Shown here piece after piece: positions 9,103 to 17,328 of a stretch of 64,000 nucleotides of DNA. Below the pieces are notes generated by a model. The model was not told the origin of the DNA and searched no databases. It saw only the letters and a list, made by a program, of their open reading frames with translations. Made by a program: the position numbers and the translations under genes. Origin of the DNA: Endomychus coccineus (taxonomy: Eukaryota > Arthropoda > Insecta > Coleoptera > Endomychidae); assembly GCA_958510875.1 (NCBI GenBank), contig OY294067.1, positions 136,121,726 to 136,185,725 on the forward strand. The letters run 5' to 3'. The first letter of the stretch is position 1. The number at the start of each line of letters is the position of its first letter.

Positions 9103-11076
9103 ATGCCGTGCAAAACATGTGGTGGATTAGATCACAGTCGCGTTTCTTCGGCCAAATGTGCAAATCGAATATTGAAGCAAAAACATAGATTCAGCACGGT
9201 GAATACTTGTACCGAGACGTTCACGATAAAACGCGGTTTTCGTAAGTTTTGCCGACGTCCAGAGTTACGACAGCGAATCGAGGATGACGTTTTGGAAATT
9301 TCTCAACTGACCATCGAAGCATCGCTCTACGTCAGTTTTCATTATACGAAATTGTTACATCGGAACGAATTTCCGATCGGACAGTTTTCCATAAGTCACC
9401 TACAAGATTTCTACTACCATCTTCAGGGCAAACGACAAAAAAAAGAACGCGTTGCGTTGGACGAAGAATATTTCGCTATGCGGCCAGACAAAACGTTATT
9501 ATACAACGGCCGATTACGAACATACCTGATTAAGTCGTGTGTCAAGCAACACGAAACCAGTATGAAAAATTGCATCACGGTCCATTTTTACGATCGACTA
9601 GTCCGATATTTCTATGAAAAATACAAGGAAGAGTTTGATCGAAAACGCTACGAATGGAAGACGATAGTTTACGACGAATTGTTCGCCTTCGTACCACGTC
9701 ACGTCGCCCACAGCCGAGAAGTTGCAGAATTTCTGGAAGATTTTCGTTTCGACTATCACAAGAAATTCATTAATATCGAAAATGACTGGTGGAATTTGGT
9801 ACCGATCACTTTCGAGTTGGGACGATGGTTCGAAGAGAGAAAGTTGAAATCATTCTCGGCGTTTCCTGTATTTTCGTCTGGTCGAAAACATTTACTTTAT
9901 AACGCTATGGCTTTGAACGAATTATTAAGTAGTGTAAAATTGCTGCCGGACAAAACTACCGCTCCCGTGTTTAGGATGGAAACTCCAAGATATTGGTGGC
10001 AATATTTCGATCTATCTCACTCAGTTTACGGCAAATTCGACAATACAACTATGCACATCGAGCCCCACAAGCAGCGGACGTCTTTCGCCATGAGTTTTTC
10101 CACCAACGGGATTGATTGTTCCATCATGATGAATAGATATGGGCGATCCACGATTCAACAACTGCAGAAGAAGAAGCGAAAGAAGACGAACATAAAACCG
10201 GAGACTACAGTGGTTAATTCCAACTTCACTAAATATTTGGGAATCGATCCGGGGGTCGTTAATTATATCGGCGCGTGCTATATCGATAAGGAAACTCGAA
10301 CAGAAACCAATTTCGTGTTAAAATCGGCCACGTTCAAGGAACATTTCTGTAAAGAACGTGCTCGACGACGTAAACGGAAAAAAATGGCCGGAATCTTTGA
10401 AAAACGCCTGCTTGAATATCGCGAAAGTATAAACATAGAGAAAAAATTAATTGTTTCGCCGAAGTGTGGTTCTAATTTTAACTCTCATGTGGAGTACATT
10501 TTATACAGACTGAATTTCTTATCGTCCAGTTGCGAAATTTACGCTACGCGGAAATATACGCGCTTGAACTGGGACTCGTACATTTCACGTCGTAAAGCAG
10601 AGGATAAGGTGGTAAATCAGTTATTGCCCGCTAAAGATGATGATGATAATTCCGTGTTGGTTTGTTTTGGAGATGGAACACTGGAGAAAAATTTCAGTTA
10701 TGGCAGAAATAAAAAACCCGCCGTCGAAATGCTCAAACAAGCGTTTCATCGTCGACGCGATAAATGTCAGATTATATGTGTGGATGAGTATCTGACTACG
10801 CAATCTTGCTCGAAATGTTTCGGTAAAATGCATTTGCCACCCAAAAACACGACCGTAAATAGAGACGATACGAAGCGACGACGATGTCACGATCATAGAT
10901 TTCAAATTTGCCAAAAATGTAAAATCGTTTGGAATCGTGACGTCAATGCTGCGCGTAACATCATTTTGGTTGGTCTCGAATTAATCGATTATCGTTGTAA
11001 AACGTCAGATGAATTTGTTCGTTTGACGGAATTTCAAAATTATGTCTTGCATAAGGGTGAAATTCGTATCTCATGA
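9103..11076 (+). CDS. Fanzor (TnpB-like RNA-guided nuclease), intact copy
   Basis: A 657-residue protein with a C-terminal RuvC-type nuclease. D382 sits in the LGIDPG motif (RuvC-I). The glutamate is E562 in VDEY just before the zinc finger, the rearranged position typical of Fanzor rather than of most TnpB. Zinc ligands are C569, C572, C603 and C606, and D613 lies in WNRDVNAARN (RuvC-III). The N-terminus carries a small zinc-knuckle-like motif, C3-x2-C6-x4-H11-x7-C19. A lysine/arginine-rich segment near residues 347-357 precedes the nuclease. Fanzors are known to be encoded in eukaryotic transposons and some large viruses, and to cleave DNA using an RNA transcribed over the gene's 3' end. 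All catalytic residues are present. No adjacent transposase is visible. The gene follows an hr array and conserved element. Confidence 0.93.
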   Translation: MPCKTCGGLDHSRVSSAKCANRILKQKHRFSTVNTCTETFTIKRGFRKFCRRPELRQRIEDDVLEISQLTIEASLYVSFHYTKLLHRNEFPIGQFSISHLQDFYYHLQGKRQKKERVALDEEYFAMRPDKTLLYNGRLRTYLIKSCVKQHETSMKNCITVHFYDRLVRYFYEKYKEEFDRKRYEWKTIVYDELFAFVPRHVAHSREVAEFLEDFRFDYHKKFINIENDWWNLVPITFELGRWFEERKLKSFSAFPVFSSGRKHLLYNAMALNELLSSVKLLPDKTTAPVFRMETPRYWWQYFDLSHSVYGKFDNTTMHIEPHKQRTSFAMSFSTNGIDCSIMMNRYGRSTIQQLQKKKRKKTNIKPETTVVNSNFTKYLGIDPGVVNYIGACYIDKETRTETNFVLKSATFKEHFCKERARRRKRKKMAGIFEKRLLEYRESINIEKKLIVSPKCGSNFNSHVEYILYRLNFLSSSCEIYATRKYTRLNWDSYISRRKAEDKVVNQLLPAKDDDDNSVLVCFGDGTLEKNFSYGRNKKPAVEMLKQAFHRRRDKCQIICVDEYLTTQSCSKCFGKMHLPPKNTTVNRDDTKRRRCHDHRFQICQKCKIVWNRDVNAARNIILVGLELIDYRCKTSDEFVRLTEFQNYVLHKGEIRIS

Positions 11077-11095
11077 CGGTCACGTTGGCCGTAAA
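11036..11095 (+). ncRNA. Candidate Fanzor guide-RNA (right-end) region
   Basis: The last codons of Fanzor and about 25 bases beyond the stop are conserved in the second Fanzor copy and in about ten isolated sites. After the shared ACGTTGGC-GT-AATGGG end the two Fanzor loci diverge (ACAAGTTAC here, TTAATTCC at the other), as expected where scaffold ends and guide begins. In known TnpB/Fanzor systems the guide RNA overlaps exactly this part. No secondary structure or transcript was tested. The same block also lies upstream of the gene at 11159, so it may act as a promoter element. Confidence 0.4.
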
Positions 11096-11158
11096 TGGGA
11101 CAAGTTACTTTCCTATCGTTCAACCAAAAACAACGTCATAATCGAAATAATAATAACA

Positions 11159-11485
11159 ATGTTACAACCGGCAACTTCTACTAGTGTATCGAACAACAAC
11201 AACAACAACAACAACAACAACGATAATAATCGAGAAAACGTGTCAACCGATCGAGAGGGAACGGTGGAAAACAGACGACCCAAAGAACATGTTCCGCCGA
11301 TGTACGAAAGACCAGGTTGGGAGGACTTATGGGCGATGATTCGACGAGATGACGAGGAAGTCCTCAATTGGAGTGCCGATGAGGCGGAGGAAGATGAATT
11401 TGGAAGATGTTATGAAGAGTGGTTGTCACAAGATGATATAGTGAATACTAGTATATCGGACAACAATAAAAATATTAAAATCTAG
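11159..11485 (+). CDS. Small acidic protein beside hr array
   Basis: A 108-residue protein from ATG 11159. It has an Asn run (residues about 12-21), a basic middle, a conserved PGWEDLWAMIRRDDE block and an acidic tail with EEW. A 5'-truncated second copy lies at 50706-50991, also next to an hr array, and the gene at 47728-48222 has a similar acidic-tryptophan end. The earlier in-frame part from 11042 overlaps the Fanzor stop region and lacks an ATG I favour. Function unknown; its constant placement beside hr DNA is the only clue. Confidence 0.6.
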   Translation: MLQPATSTSVSNNNNNNNNNNDNNRENVSTDREGTVENRRPKEHVPPMYERPGWEDLWAMIRRDDEEVLNWSADEAEEDEFGRCYEEWLSQDDIVNTSISDNNKNIKI

Positions 11486-11529
11486 TCTTGTTTGTTATTT
11501 ACAATGATTCGCATTCGTGCAAAACTGAT

Positions 11530-12560
11530 TTTCGACACACTACCGACAAATTTCTTCGAGCTGCAAAAACTTTGAACGAAACTCTCGTCGAACGAGTCAC
11601 CAAATTTAAAGTTCCTCGTCATGCGCACTAGCTCCGTCAAGAAACAGTTTTGCCTCGAATGAAATTTGTTGAAACGAAATCTCACCGGTGAATTTCTTCG
11701 AGCTACAAAAACTTTAAACGAAACTCTCGTCGAACGAGTCTCCAAACTTAAAGTTCCTCGTCATGCGCACTAGCTCCGTCGAGAAACAGTTTTGCCTCGA
11801 ATGAAATTTGTTGAAACGAAATCTCACCGGTGGATTTCTTCGAGCTACAAAAACTTTGAACGAAACTCTCGTCGAACGAGTCTCCAAACTTAAAGTTCCT
11901 CGTCATGCGCACTAGCTCCGTCGAGAAACAGTTTTGCCTCGAATGAAATTTGTTGAAACGAAATCTCACCGGTGGATTTCTTCGAGCTACAAAAACTTTG
12001 AACGAAACTCTCGTCGGACGAGTCTCCAAACTTAAAGTTCCTCGTCATGCGCACTAGCTCCGTCGAGAAACAGTTTTGCCTCGAATGAAATTTGTTGAAA
12101 CGAAATCTCACCGGTGGATTTCTTCGAGCTACAAAAACTTTGAACGAAACTCTCGTCGAACGAGTCTCCAAACTTAAAGTTCCTCGTCATGCGCACTAGC
12201 TCCGTCGAGAAACAGTTTTGCCTCGAATGAAATTTGTTGAAACGAAATCTCACCGGTGGATTTTTTCGAGCTACAAAAACTTTGAACGAAACTCTCGTCG
12301 AACGAGTCTCCAAACTTAAAGTTCCTCGTCATGCGCACTAGCTCCGTCGAGAAACAGTTTTGCCTCGAATGAAATTTGTTGAAACGAAATCTCACCGGTG
12401 GATTTTTTCGAGCTACAAAAACTTTGAACGAAACTCTCGTCGAACGAGTCTCCAAACTTAAAGTTCCTCGTCATGCGCACTAGCTCTGTCGAGAAACAGT
12501 TTCGTCGCGAGTAAAATTTGTTGGAACGAAATCCATCGGCGGATTTCTTCGAGGTGCAAA
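11530..12560. repeat. hr-like repeat array 2, regular 142-bp units
   Basis: Seven or more near-identical units with a 142-base period run from about 11550 to 12500. Each has the CACCGGTG palindrome core, AGCTACAAAAACTTTGAACG, and CGTCATGCGCACTAGCTCCG. This is the most homogeneous of the arrays, implying recent amplification or gene conversion. It is followed by a partial conserved element at 12560. Minus-strand frames starting METRS or similar recur every 142 bases and are artefacts. Confidence 0.9.
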
Positions 12561-13085
12561 AACATTTGCAGCTATGACTCGTCATCACGTGACGTAGACG
12601 TGACGTATCACGGGGGCAACGAAAATTGTGGAAAGCAACTTTCAGTTCTCGCGAGAAGCTAACGCCAAGTTTAAACAGTCAAGGGGGCTCCACGTACCCC
12701 CATAGCACCCCTGCACCCCTATATATATAATATATATATATATTATATATATAACCTCCGCGACGGCCTGCTCCTTCTTACTACTACGTTGTTCTTACTC
12801 TGGTCAAGGAGGTTTATGTTCGCGCGCGTGGAGCTCTCTGATTATATAGTTAATTTGGGGTCAGCTGAGTGAATACTCGATTCTCATTGGACTAGAGCCG
12901 TTTGACGTCACGAAAATCCTAAATTCTACTAATTTCTGACGAAAATCACGGTAGAAGGGGTAAAATTTTGATCAGATTCAATTCAGAGTTCTGAGAGCGA
13001 AGTCGATTGAGGTTAGATTGTACAATATTAAACCCACCCCATCCACAGATTTAGTATTTTCCGTGAACTATGTGAGACATCTATG
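12560..13085 (+). repeat. Conserved element, partial copy D
   Basis: The first about 525 bases match copy A: CRE-like repeats, CACGTACCCCC block, (TA)n palindrome near 12720-12752, CCAAT/TTGACGTCAC block, and the TTTAGTA-TTTC stretch. The match ends soon after, before the 48-bp minisatellite, and the tyrosine recombinase gene lies just beyond on the other strand. A single CAGATGGCAGC near 13174 may be a trace of the minisatellite. Confidence 0.8.
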
Positions 13086-13201
13086 GTAGACATTCGATAT
13101 ATTGTTTTCCCGATAGGTGTCGCCAAGACGATCACTGCTCCCAATCAAATCAGTTCATATCATACACCGACAGATGGCAGCATCGATCCCGCCAAATGAA
13201 G

Positions 13202-14515
13202 TCATTCCAAGACGTGTTGAAATGTTTTATCCAATTTGTCGTGTACGTCGTCATCGTGAGTCGAAAGTTGAACGTATCTCATCGTTGTTTTGATACTTTT
13301 ATGCCCGATCGCTCGTGATGCATGTTTCACACCGTACTTGGAAAATATTTCACCCAAAAACCAACGCCTTGACGCGTGCCATCGTATCCAATGTGGACGA
13401 TCTTTTCCGAATAACAGACGATATAAACGATCGAAACGCAAATGTAATTGCTTTTTCGACGAGTATAGCGTAAGGAACGGCACGTCGTCTGAGACATTCT
13501 TGTCGCCGAACGTGGCATGTATGTCGAGGATCAAATGAAATAAATCGTGGTACTTTTTGCGTATGTCGGACACGAGGAAAATCGTAAAAACTACATCACG
13601 TTTTCCTATCGCATCTATCTGACCTTTATTCAGTAACTCTTCGTATTCGTTCCGACTCAGACTATACAGGGAAGCTATCATACGAGCTCCCGTAAAATAT
13701 GACAATACGAATAACGTGCTGAAAACGATATCGGCTATGTACAGTTTCGCGATCGCACGCGACGGAGATTTCATCGGTGAATCGTCGTTTGGTGTGAGCG
13801 ACGAAATGGAAGACGAAAATAAAAAGTTGTCTGATGGATCGGTAGTTCGTTGTCGTTGTCGCTGTTGCTGCTGCTGCCGCCGCCACTTTTGATGATGATT
13901 CTTCAGCGTTTCGATACACCAAGATAACATTCGTTTGACGGAATCGTCAGAGAATACCAATTGACGTTGTTTGTTCAGCGACAAGATGCGACGTTGGTGA
14001 TTTTTCGATAGGACGTGGAGATCTTTTTGAACTTCGTATTCGAGATGTTTGTATGAAAGCATACCGAACCGGTCGAAAAGACGTTGTCGATCGTCCGATG
14101 ACAAGTAAGCGTCCAACTGGTCGGTATTTTTCAGATACGTTACTATAGTCGTTAAAATTTTCTTGACGTACGTCATTCGCAACGGTCGCTTCCGATATAG
14201 GGTGAGATACTTGACGAAATCGACGAAAGATACGAGAGAATAGTTGCCGTTCAATAGGTTGATGTATTTCATATGAGACAACGCGGCGGCGGCGGGTAAC
14301 GACTTGGTGGTCGTTGAGTACGAAGGGGACGAGTGAGAAGACGGATCGACACCAACCGATTCGTCACGTATCACCCGGACTTTACATTCACATTTCCTTC
14401 CGATGTTTTGCTCGGTGTGTATGATACAGCGGCTGTCAGTTTCAACGTTTATACGATAGAGAATGGTACGCTGTCGTGATTGTTGAGTGGTGAGCGGTGT
14501 ATGCGTTTCTGCCAT
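13202..14515 (-). CDS. Tyrosine recombinase / integrase
   Basis: A 437-residue protein from ATG 14515, with TAAG (late-promoter-like) at 14521-14518, immediately upstream. The C-terminal catalytic domain has the family residues: R278 in TGARM, H380-x2-R383 (WHASRRW), GH at 404-405 and the nucleophile Y414 in TTMRY. Residues 215-240 are a Gln/Arg/Ser-rich insertion; the N-terminal 80 residues are Cys-containing and low in order. Tyrosine recombinases (VLF-1 and integrase-like proteins) occur throughout baculovirus relatives and resolve or package genomes, or act on transposons. The full catalytic set suggests an active enzyme. Placement beside hr array 2 suggests site-specific recombination there, which is inference. 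Confidence 0.88.
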   Translation of the reverse strand: MAETHTPLTTQQSRQRTILYRINVETDSRCIIHTEQNIGRKCECKVRVIRDESVGVDPSSHSSPSYSTTTKSLPAAAALSHMKYINLLNGNYSLVSFVDFVKYLTLYRKRPLRMTYVKKILTTIVTYLKNTDQLDAYLSSDDRQRLFDRFGMLSYKHLEYEVQKDLHVLSKNHQRRILSLNKQRQLVFSDDSVKRMLSWCIETLKNHHQKWRRQQQQQRQRQRTTDPSDNFLFSSSISSLTPNDDSPMKSPSRAIAKLYIADIVFSTLFVLSYFTGARMIASLYSLSRNEYEELLNKGQIDAIGKRDVVFTIFLVSDIRKKYHDLFHLILDIHATFGDKNVSDDVPFLTLYSSKKQLHLRFDRLYRLLFGKDRPHWIRWHASRRWFLGEIFSKYGVKHASRAIGHKSIKTTMRYVQLSTHDDDVHDKLDKTFQHVLE

Positions 14516-14544
14516 CTCTTATATCGTGAATAGCGTTTTATTTA

Positions 14545-14690
14545 ACCCGTTCACCGCCAACACGTGACCGCCATGAGATACGAATTTCACCCTTATAAAC
14601 ATTTCGAACGAGATTGAGTGGTGGGATACTCGTCTACACATATAACGTAACATTTATCGCGTCGATGTCTATAACTGAATTGAAGTCGTT
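14545..14690 (-). pseudogene. Fanzor C-terminal relic with right-end motif
   Basis: On the minus strand, 14690-14605 encodes a block matching the RRRDKC-x-ICVDEY-TTQS region of Fanzor; then the sequence jumps to the right-end motif GGTGAAATTCGTATCTCATG (about 14592-14573) and GCGGTCACGTGTTGGCGGT. Everything between is deleted. The remnant sits directly upstream of the recombinase ATG, so it now forms that gene's promoter region. Confidence 0.65.
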
Positions 14691-14769
14691 CCGTGAGATT
14701 TCCAGCAGAGAAATTTCGTATGTCGAGTAGTCGTGTTAGTGAGCGGTCGGTATCTGTGTGTCTACCATC

Positions 14770-15303
14770 ATGGATAGCTCTTCTCTTTTCCAGCAATTGA
14801 AGGAAACTTATAGCGATGACGAATTCTCACCGTGGCCGTCGTTCAATTACAATTCGATAGTCGATAACTATTACCCTGCTACGTATCATGTTATGCGCGA
14901 ATTGTATGTAAATTCTCCGAAGTCTGTAAAAGGCTTGATAATAATCGACGGTTGTTCGACTATGGAAACCATCAATAACAACGTTATTACCGAAATGTTT
15001 GTGAAATATTCGACGTGTTACGTGTTGTTGGCTTGTATGAATCCCCAACAAAGGCAGAGGACTATCGGAAAAGATACGATAGAGAAATCGTTAGCCATCG
15101 AGAATATTTCGATAATCAGATATATGAATTCGTTTTTGGAATGGTTGCAGGGATCGATTGCCACGAAAAGAGCTCGGAATATTTTCGTATTAGATGCCAC
15201 TTCGTATCCGTTTGTCCGAGAGTGGTTTTCGATCCGACGTTCGAAATTTTCGTTAGTTACCGATAGAGATTATTTCAAATGGACTATTCTCGCCGAACAG
15301 TAA
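14770..15303 (+). CDS. Unknown 177-aa protein
   Basis: Starts at ATG 14770 (MDSSSLF); the longer frame begins with GTG. It looks like a compact alpha/beta protein: a hydrophobic strand GLIIIDG (residues about 57-63), a second strand YVLLACM (about 84-90) and a third, NIFVLDA (about 136-142), separated by helices. No catalytic motif is obvious. It lies between two divergent or same-strand genes with short spacers. From 15304 to 15498 there is no gene, but ATTTTTTATTATT and TTTAAG near 15400-15418 could serve the next gene as a late-type promoter. Confidence 0.7.
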   Translation: MDSSSLFQQLKETYSDDEFSPWPSFNYNSIVDNYYPATYHVMRELYVNSPKSVKGLIIIDGCSTMETINNNVITEMFVKYSTCYVLLACMNPQQRQRTIGKDTIEKSLAIENISIIRYMNSFLEWLQGSIATKRARNIFVLDATSYPFVREWFSIRRSKFSLVTDRDYFKWTILAEQ

Positions 15304-15498
15304 CACGCGTTTATTTGTGCGAACCGCCTCCTCGGTCACCTCCACGCCCCACCCCCACTCACGACCACACAAATTATGAATTGTAATAAACGATATTGAA
15401 GTTTAAGTATTTTTTATTATTCAGTCGAGTATTTCACTCTGTAACGACGTGTTTCCGGATTGATACTTTTTTTTTCCCCCGTAACGCTCGACGTGACG

Positions 15499-17220
15499 AT
15501 GTCGTTACTACCGTCGTCCTCGTCGTTATCGTCAACACCGGGTAAGACGCCGCTACGTCGAAGAAATAGACAACCTTTGGATTCGTACGAAATCGTGGAC
15601 AACGTGATCGAATTGGAGAACAACATGGAAATTGACGAAACGAACGATACGCGTGTGTTGAAAACGGGTCCCGACCGGAACCTGTTAGAATGGGACGAAT
15701 TTCGGGCGTTGGCGAAAATTTTGCGATCGTTAAATAACAGCAACAGTTCGGTGAATAACGCCCGTAAGCGGATGAAATCGCACGCAAACAGTTGTTCGAA
15801 TTGCCGAGATGTATTTCGACGGAACGAGAAGCGTCTCTACAAACTATTGACGTTCATCAAATCGCTGGGTCCGGCCATTATAAAGTGTCGATATCGTTAC
15901 GGCAAGCGACGCATCTGGGTGACGCCTCAATGGAAACAACTGACCGAGCCGTATTTCACTCTCGTCAATCGTATCTATAAAATTGAAACGTCAAAAACAC
16001 CGATCGATCACATCGACGCTGCGGACATGCTGAAATTGGAGAAGACCGTGAAGAATTGCGATTTGCTCAACAAGTCGGTGAGAGAGCAAACGCAAGGACG
16101 TAGAAGTTTCGTGAAGCAGGAAGCTTCGCCCGGTCGATATCATTTTACTTTTCGGTGTACCGTGCTACCGGCGACGTCCGACATGACGATCGATCAAATC
16201 GGGATTCCATACGAAATTTTTCCCGGACTCGTCGACGATCTGAACAGGTTTCGCGTCGTATTAATATTCAAGCGAGATCCCGTCATTTGTTATTATAGCA
16301 TACACACCTCCGATAGTATAGTGCTGGTCGACGGACGATGTGTGCGCGTACACTCGGGACGATACAAATCGATGAACATGGACAACGACGGTGATACGAC
16401 CACCGTAACGGTTATCGTAAGCGAGGCCGTTTCGTTGGAAGTGTTGTTGCGTATAAATTGTCACCTTAACATGTACGTTTACTTTGGCAAAACGAGAATA
16501 GAATTTTCGCAGACGCACGCTCTCCGTTTACACGATAAGATCGGAAAGAATATTACGTCGTTCGAACGCCATCCGAAATGGGGTCGCGTGTTCAAATACG
16601 TATATCTCGCTAACGTTTGCTATGACGACGACGACGACGATGGTGACGACGTCGATACGAAGGGTAACAAAAGGAAACGGACGAAAAGTAAGACTGTCGA
16701 TATTTTCAATCACGTACTGTTGTGTTTAGTCCAATTGTACGACAGTATGACGGCCTACGATTTTATGCAATACGCCAATGATATGGCTTTCGAACGTTCC
16801 AACGGTGACGACGACGACGACGACGACGACGACGCGGACGTGGATTCGAATTCTTTTTTCGTTACCGATAACGTCGACGACGACGTGTGCAGAGCCATAA
16901 TAGATTCCGGAGCGAAGGGGAGTGACGAGATTCTATCTATCATGAAAAACAAGCCTCAGCGTGCCAGCGAAACGTTAACCGAAAGCTTGAAATACGCCCA
17001 AAAGTTTATTCGTAGTAATAATACGATAGCGAAAGTGTGGCAAACGGAAAATCAGATGCTGCAAATTCTACAAAACGTCACGGTCGATATCGATTTGAAC
17101 GTAATCTTGAAAATTGCCGATAAACGTACCGTGCTCGGTCCGGTCGATAATTTCCTACCCGCTTCGTTGAAAATGGACGGTCTCGTAGCCTTGATGATCG
17201 ACGACGATATATTATTGTAA
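15499..17220 (+). CDS. Unknown 573-aa protein with poly-Asp tracts
   Basis: Start chosen at ATG 15499 (MSLLPSSSS); the frame extends upstream only from TTG. A Cys pair CSNC near residues 98-101 is followed by a basic region and a beta-rich middle part. Two Asp runs (about 376-384 and 436-445) are encoded by GAC repeats. Codon use and length suggest a genuine structural or DNA-associated protein. It is followed 108 bases later by the DDE-integrase gene on the same strand. No family recognised. Confidence 0.78.
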   Translation: MSLLPSSSSLSSTPGKTPLRRRNRQPLDSYEIVDNVIELENNMEIDETNDTRVLKTGPDRNLLEWDEFRALAKILRSLNNSNSSVNNARKRMKSHANSCSNCRDVFRRNEKRLYKLLTFIKSLGPAIIKCRYRYGKRRIWVTPQWKQLTEPYFTLVNRIYKIETSKTPIDHIDAADMLKLEKTVKNCDLLNKSVREQTQGRRSFVKQEASPGRYHFTFRCTVLPATSDMTIDQIGIPYEIFPGLVDDLNRFRVVLIFKRDPVICYYSIHTSDSIVLVDGRCVRVHSGRYKSMNMDNDGDTTTVTVIVSEAVSLEVLLRINCHLNMYVYFGKTRIEFSQTHALRLHDKIGKNITSFERHPKWGRVFKYVYLANVCYDDDDDDGDDVDTKGNKRKRTKSKTVDIFNHVLLCLVQLYDSMTAYDFMQYANDMAFERSNGDDDDDDDDDADVDSNSFFVTDNVDDDVCRAIIDSGAKGSDEILSIMKNKPQRASETLTESLKYAQKFIRSNNTIAKVWQTENQMLQILQNVTVDIDLNVILKIADKRTVLGPVDNFLPASLKMDGLVALMIDDDILL

Positions 17221-17328
17221 GTGCGAACGTGTACGTGTCGAACCGTTCCGTCCGTCGTCGTTTCATTCTCTCTCTCTCTCTCTCTCATATATATATCCCC
17301 AATTTATTCCGCTCGTTTGTCACACGAA

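Noticed and set aside
6820..12560. CRISPR-like array
   Set aside because: Units are 142 bp or mixed, with no constant short repeat plus unique spacer, and no cas gene. The arrays fit hr-type palindromic repeats.
11482..12588. Repeated minus-strand frames of about 90 codons beginning METR
   Set aside because: They recur every 142 bases in the hr array, overlap each other in different frames and have no start signal. They are a by-product of the repeats.
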